Assembly (NCBI RefSeq): GCF_023256195.1
Contig: NZ_JAGDWX010000023.1
Location: 62,839-126,838 of the forward strand
Origin: Acidithiobacillus sp.
GTDB taxonomy: Bacteria; Pseudomonadota; Gammaproteobacteria; Acidithiobacillales; Acidithiobacillaceae
DNA length: 64,000 bases
Direction: 5' to 3'
Below, piece by piece: positions 61,198 to 64,000 of the stretch (within the stretch, counting starts at the first letter, position 1; each line of letters starts with the position of its first letter). The notes below the pieces were generated by a model. It saw nothing but the letters and a program-made list of their open reading frames with translations, did not search any database and had not been told where the DNA came from. Both the position numbers and the translations under genes were made by a program.

Positions 61198-62136
61198 TTA
61201 TACATCTTCTGGCGCTGTGAGTTCGAGGGCCTCTATGTATATGTGTGCCATTCCCAGCAGGAAGACGACATTGGGCAGGATAAAGATCAGCCCCGTCGCG
61301 ATGACGAGTCCGAGCCCCTGGCCCAGGGCAAACAGGGAGCTACCGCTAGCATCGGTGCCGGCGGCGAGGTGCCCGAATACGTCACCGTTGCCCATCAACA
61401 GGGTGAAAACCTGCAGGATCCAGTCGCCAGGATCGCGCAGCACGTTGGCAAGCAGAGGTAGGGCGCTGCTCATGGCCATGGAATAACCGGTGTAGAGTAC
61501 GACGGAAACGATCAGGCCAAGGCCCATACTGAGAACGGTCAACAGAAGCATCATCAGTAGCACCGAGCCGGGCTTGCTGCGCGCGATGCCAAGAGTGTGT
61601 CCGAGGCTCTTGGTGACACTCTCTCCGTGCCAGAGGGCAGGACCCGACAGATTGAAGACGATGATGGCGAGGACGAAGACCACGGCATCGATCACCACGG
61701 CCATGGGGAAGATCCCAAGGAAGAGATAGGGCCCGACTCCCGGTAACTTGCACAGGGCAAAGGCGAGGGTCTCCACCAAGAAAATGCCGAACAACAGCAG
61801 GGCCTCGACCAGTAACAGGCCAAAAAGACGTGGCAATACCCGCAGGCCAAAACCCAGGCTGGCAAAGATGCCCGGCAGCCTTTCTCCCCGCGCCTCGTAG
61901 ATCAGCACCTTGCCGGCACCGAGATAACCGACCCCGATACTGGCGAGGAAGAAGAGGGCACCCACCAAGACCGGTAGTTCCGCGCGCGACCACTGGCTGA
62001 GCGCTTCCCAGATGGCGAAGCCCAGACCCGTAGCCAGGACATAGACCACTATGGGTTGCCACATGGTGATTCCGCGCAGGGCGCGCAGCAACAGAGAAAA
62101 GGATAAATCGCCTTGGCTGGGGGTGTGCTGAAACAT
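61198..62136 (-). CDS. Polytopic membrane protein of unknown function
   Basis: Encodes 312 residues with about six to seven hydrophobic helices (roughly 24-44, 55-78, 103-126, 137-165, 191-217, 272-300). An amphipathic loop around WHGESVTKSLGHTLGIARSKPG resembles small-solute or Yip1-like membrane proteins, but I cannot name a family. The start MFQHTPSQ has GGAA six bases upstream; an ATG four codons earlier (62148) has no ribosome site. It is divergent from the TetR gene across about 180 bases and is followed directly by the zinc-ribbon gene, so TetR control is possible. Confidence 0.75.
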   Translation of the reverse strand: MFQHTPSQGDLSFSLLLRALRGITMWQPIVVYVLATGLGFAIWEALSQWSRAELPVLVGALFFLASIGVGYLGAGKVLIYEARGERLPGIFASLGFGLRVLPRLFGLLLVEALLLFGIFLVETLAFALCKLPGVGPYLFLGIFPMAVVIDAVVFVLAIIVFNLSGPALWHGESVTKSLGHTLGIARSKPGSVLLMMLLLTVLSMGLGLIVSVVLYTGYSMAMSSALPLLANVLRDPGDWILQVFTLLMGNGDVFGHLAAGTDASGSSLFALGQGLGLVIATGLIFILPNVVFLLGMAHIYIEALELTAPEDV

Positions 62137-62256
62137 AGTGGATTCCATAAGGAATGAGGACTGCACGAAAGCATAGCAAAAACGGTTGCGCGTCGCGCTG
62201 CCGAGCAGCTGTTCGCGACACTTTTCATCGCCTTTTGGCGTCATCGCCGTCTGTGG

Positions 62257-62290
62257 TGCTAAACTGTGGCCCTCGACCGGTTGGTCGGTC
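62257..62290 (+). promoter_or_regulatory. tetR promoter (extended -10) and palindromic operator
   Basis: TGCTAAACT at 62257-62265 is an extended -10 element. A perfect inverted repeat, GACCG-GTTGGT-CGGTC (62275-62290), lies at the predicted transcription start, the usual place for TetR autorepression. The remaining roughly 100 bases towards the divergent membrane-protein gene show no clear second promoter. Confidence 0.6.
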
Positions 62291-62319
62291 CAGCAGGGGC
62301 AGCCAAGAGGACGTGGGGC

Positions 62320-63841
<1,522 letters not shown>

Positions 63842-63955
63842 GGGCTTGTGGCCGTGCGTCGTGTCCGCTGGTCTCAGGGAAGGCGAGGACGACGAACCCG
63901 GAGATCTGCGGGGTCGAAGGTCCTGCTCTCGCGACGTGGCTGGCGGCGGCGTCCC

Positions 63956-64000
63956 GTGCCCATCTTTCTTTTCGATCTGGATAATACGCTCTACGACGCC
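63956..64000 (+). CDS. HAD-superfamily hydrolase, N-terminal fragment
   Basis: The last 15 codons of the window read PIFLFDLDNTLYDA after a GTG, which is the DxDxT motif I of HAD phosphatases. A pyrimidine 5'-nucleotidase-like protein is the usual neighbour of argB in related bacteria. The frame stays open upstream to a GTG at 63848, which would add 36 residues that are about one-third arginine. I think the shorter start is right because it gives a normal family N-terminus. The 114 bases between argB and this start show no promoter or terminator I trust. Confidence 0.7.
   Translation, partial: MPIFLFDLDNTLYDA

Overview
The window is a dense, G+C-rich stretch of a Gram-negative proteobacterial chromosome. 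It carries a meso-diaminopimelate-type mur/fts cluster, lipid A and lipopolysaccharide (LPS) core genes, SspA, the Aat/Bpt N-end-rule pair and a BioC/BioH biotin pathway. Gene content and order (secA-argJ-mutT; mraZ to ftsZ; comF beside bioF) fit the gamma/beta/Acidithiobacillia group. An Acidithiobacillus-like acidophile is my best guess, from recognition only. There are no insertion sequences, phage genes, CRISPR arrays or tRNAs that I can see, so this is core chromosome with small accessory pockets.

Layout. 1-8.2 kb (minus): a parvulin-type chaperone (cut by the window edge), a DJ-1 protein, a CtpA protease, EnvC, GpmI and glycogen phosphorylase. 8.4-25.9 kb (minus): a complete dcw cluster of 16 genes in the order mraZ-rsmH-ftsL-ftsI-murE-murF-mraY-murD-ftsW-murG-murC-murB-ddl-ftsQ-ftsA-ftsZ. 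Most junctions overlap or nearly touch, and transcription starts at a consensus promoter carrying three MraZ boxes. 26.1-26.45 kb: RNase P RNA. 26.6-29.2 kb: a small unknown gene, an acyl-CoA ligase and sspA. 29.4-35.8 kb (plus): lpxC, secA, argJ and a Nudix-ThiE fusion, with dciA antisense between lpxC and secA. 35.8-45.7 kb (plus): a ten-gene cluster for LPS core and surface polysaccharide, ending in waaA, with a tyrosine-phosphatase-like protein between waaC and waaA. 45.6-48.9 kb (minus): an ovothiol pair, ovoB and a full-length ovoA-methyltransferase fusion. 49-50.5 kb (minus): a PHS-family phosphate transporter behind four perfectly phased Pho-box repeats. 50.5-51.7 kb: trmL and comF. 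51.8-55.3 kb (plus): bioF-bioH-bioC-bioD. 55.4-60.8 kb (plus): htpX, aat, bpt, fetB, rnt, a [2Fe-2S] flavin reductase and a small basic coiled-coil protein. 60.9-62.1 kb (minus): a zinc-ribbon protein and a membrane protein of unknown function. 62.3-64 kb (plus): a TetR regulator, argB and the start of a HAD phosphatase.

How it fits together. Most of the window builds the envelope: peptidoglycan precursors (Mur, MraY, Ddl), the divisome (FtsZ, A, Q, L, I, W, EnvC), lipid A (LpxC), core and surface polysaccharide, and secretion (SecA). Around this sit arginine synthesis by the acetyl-recycling route (ArgJ, ArgB), biotin synthesis, protein quality control (HtpX, CtpA, the parvulin, Aat/Bpt) and redox defence (DJ-1, ovothiol). 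The items most worth a second look are the ovothiol operon with its own operator-like promoter, the tandem Pho box, the phosphatase inside the LPS operon, a seven-codon leader ORF coupled to lpxC, and two uncharacterised small-protein loci near the right end whose promoters carry clear inverted repeats.
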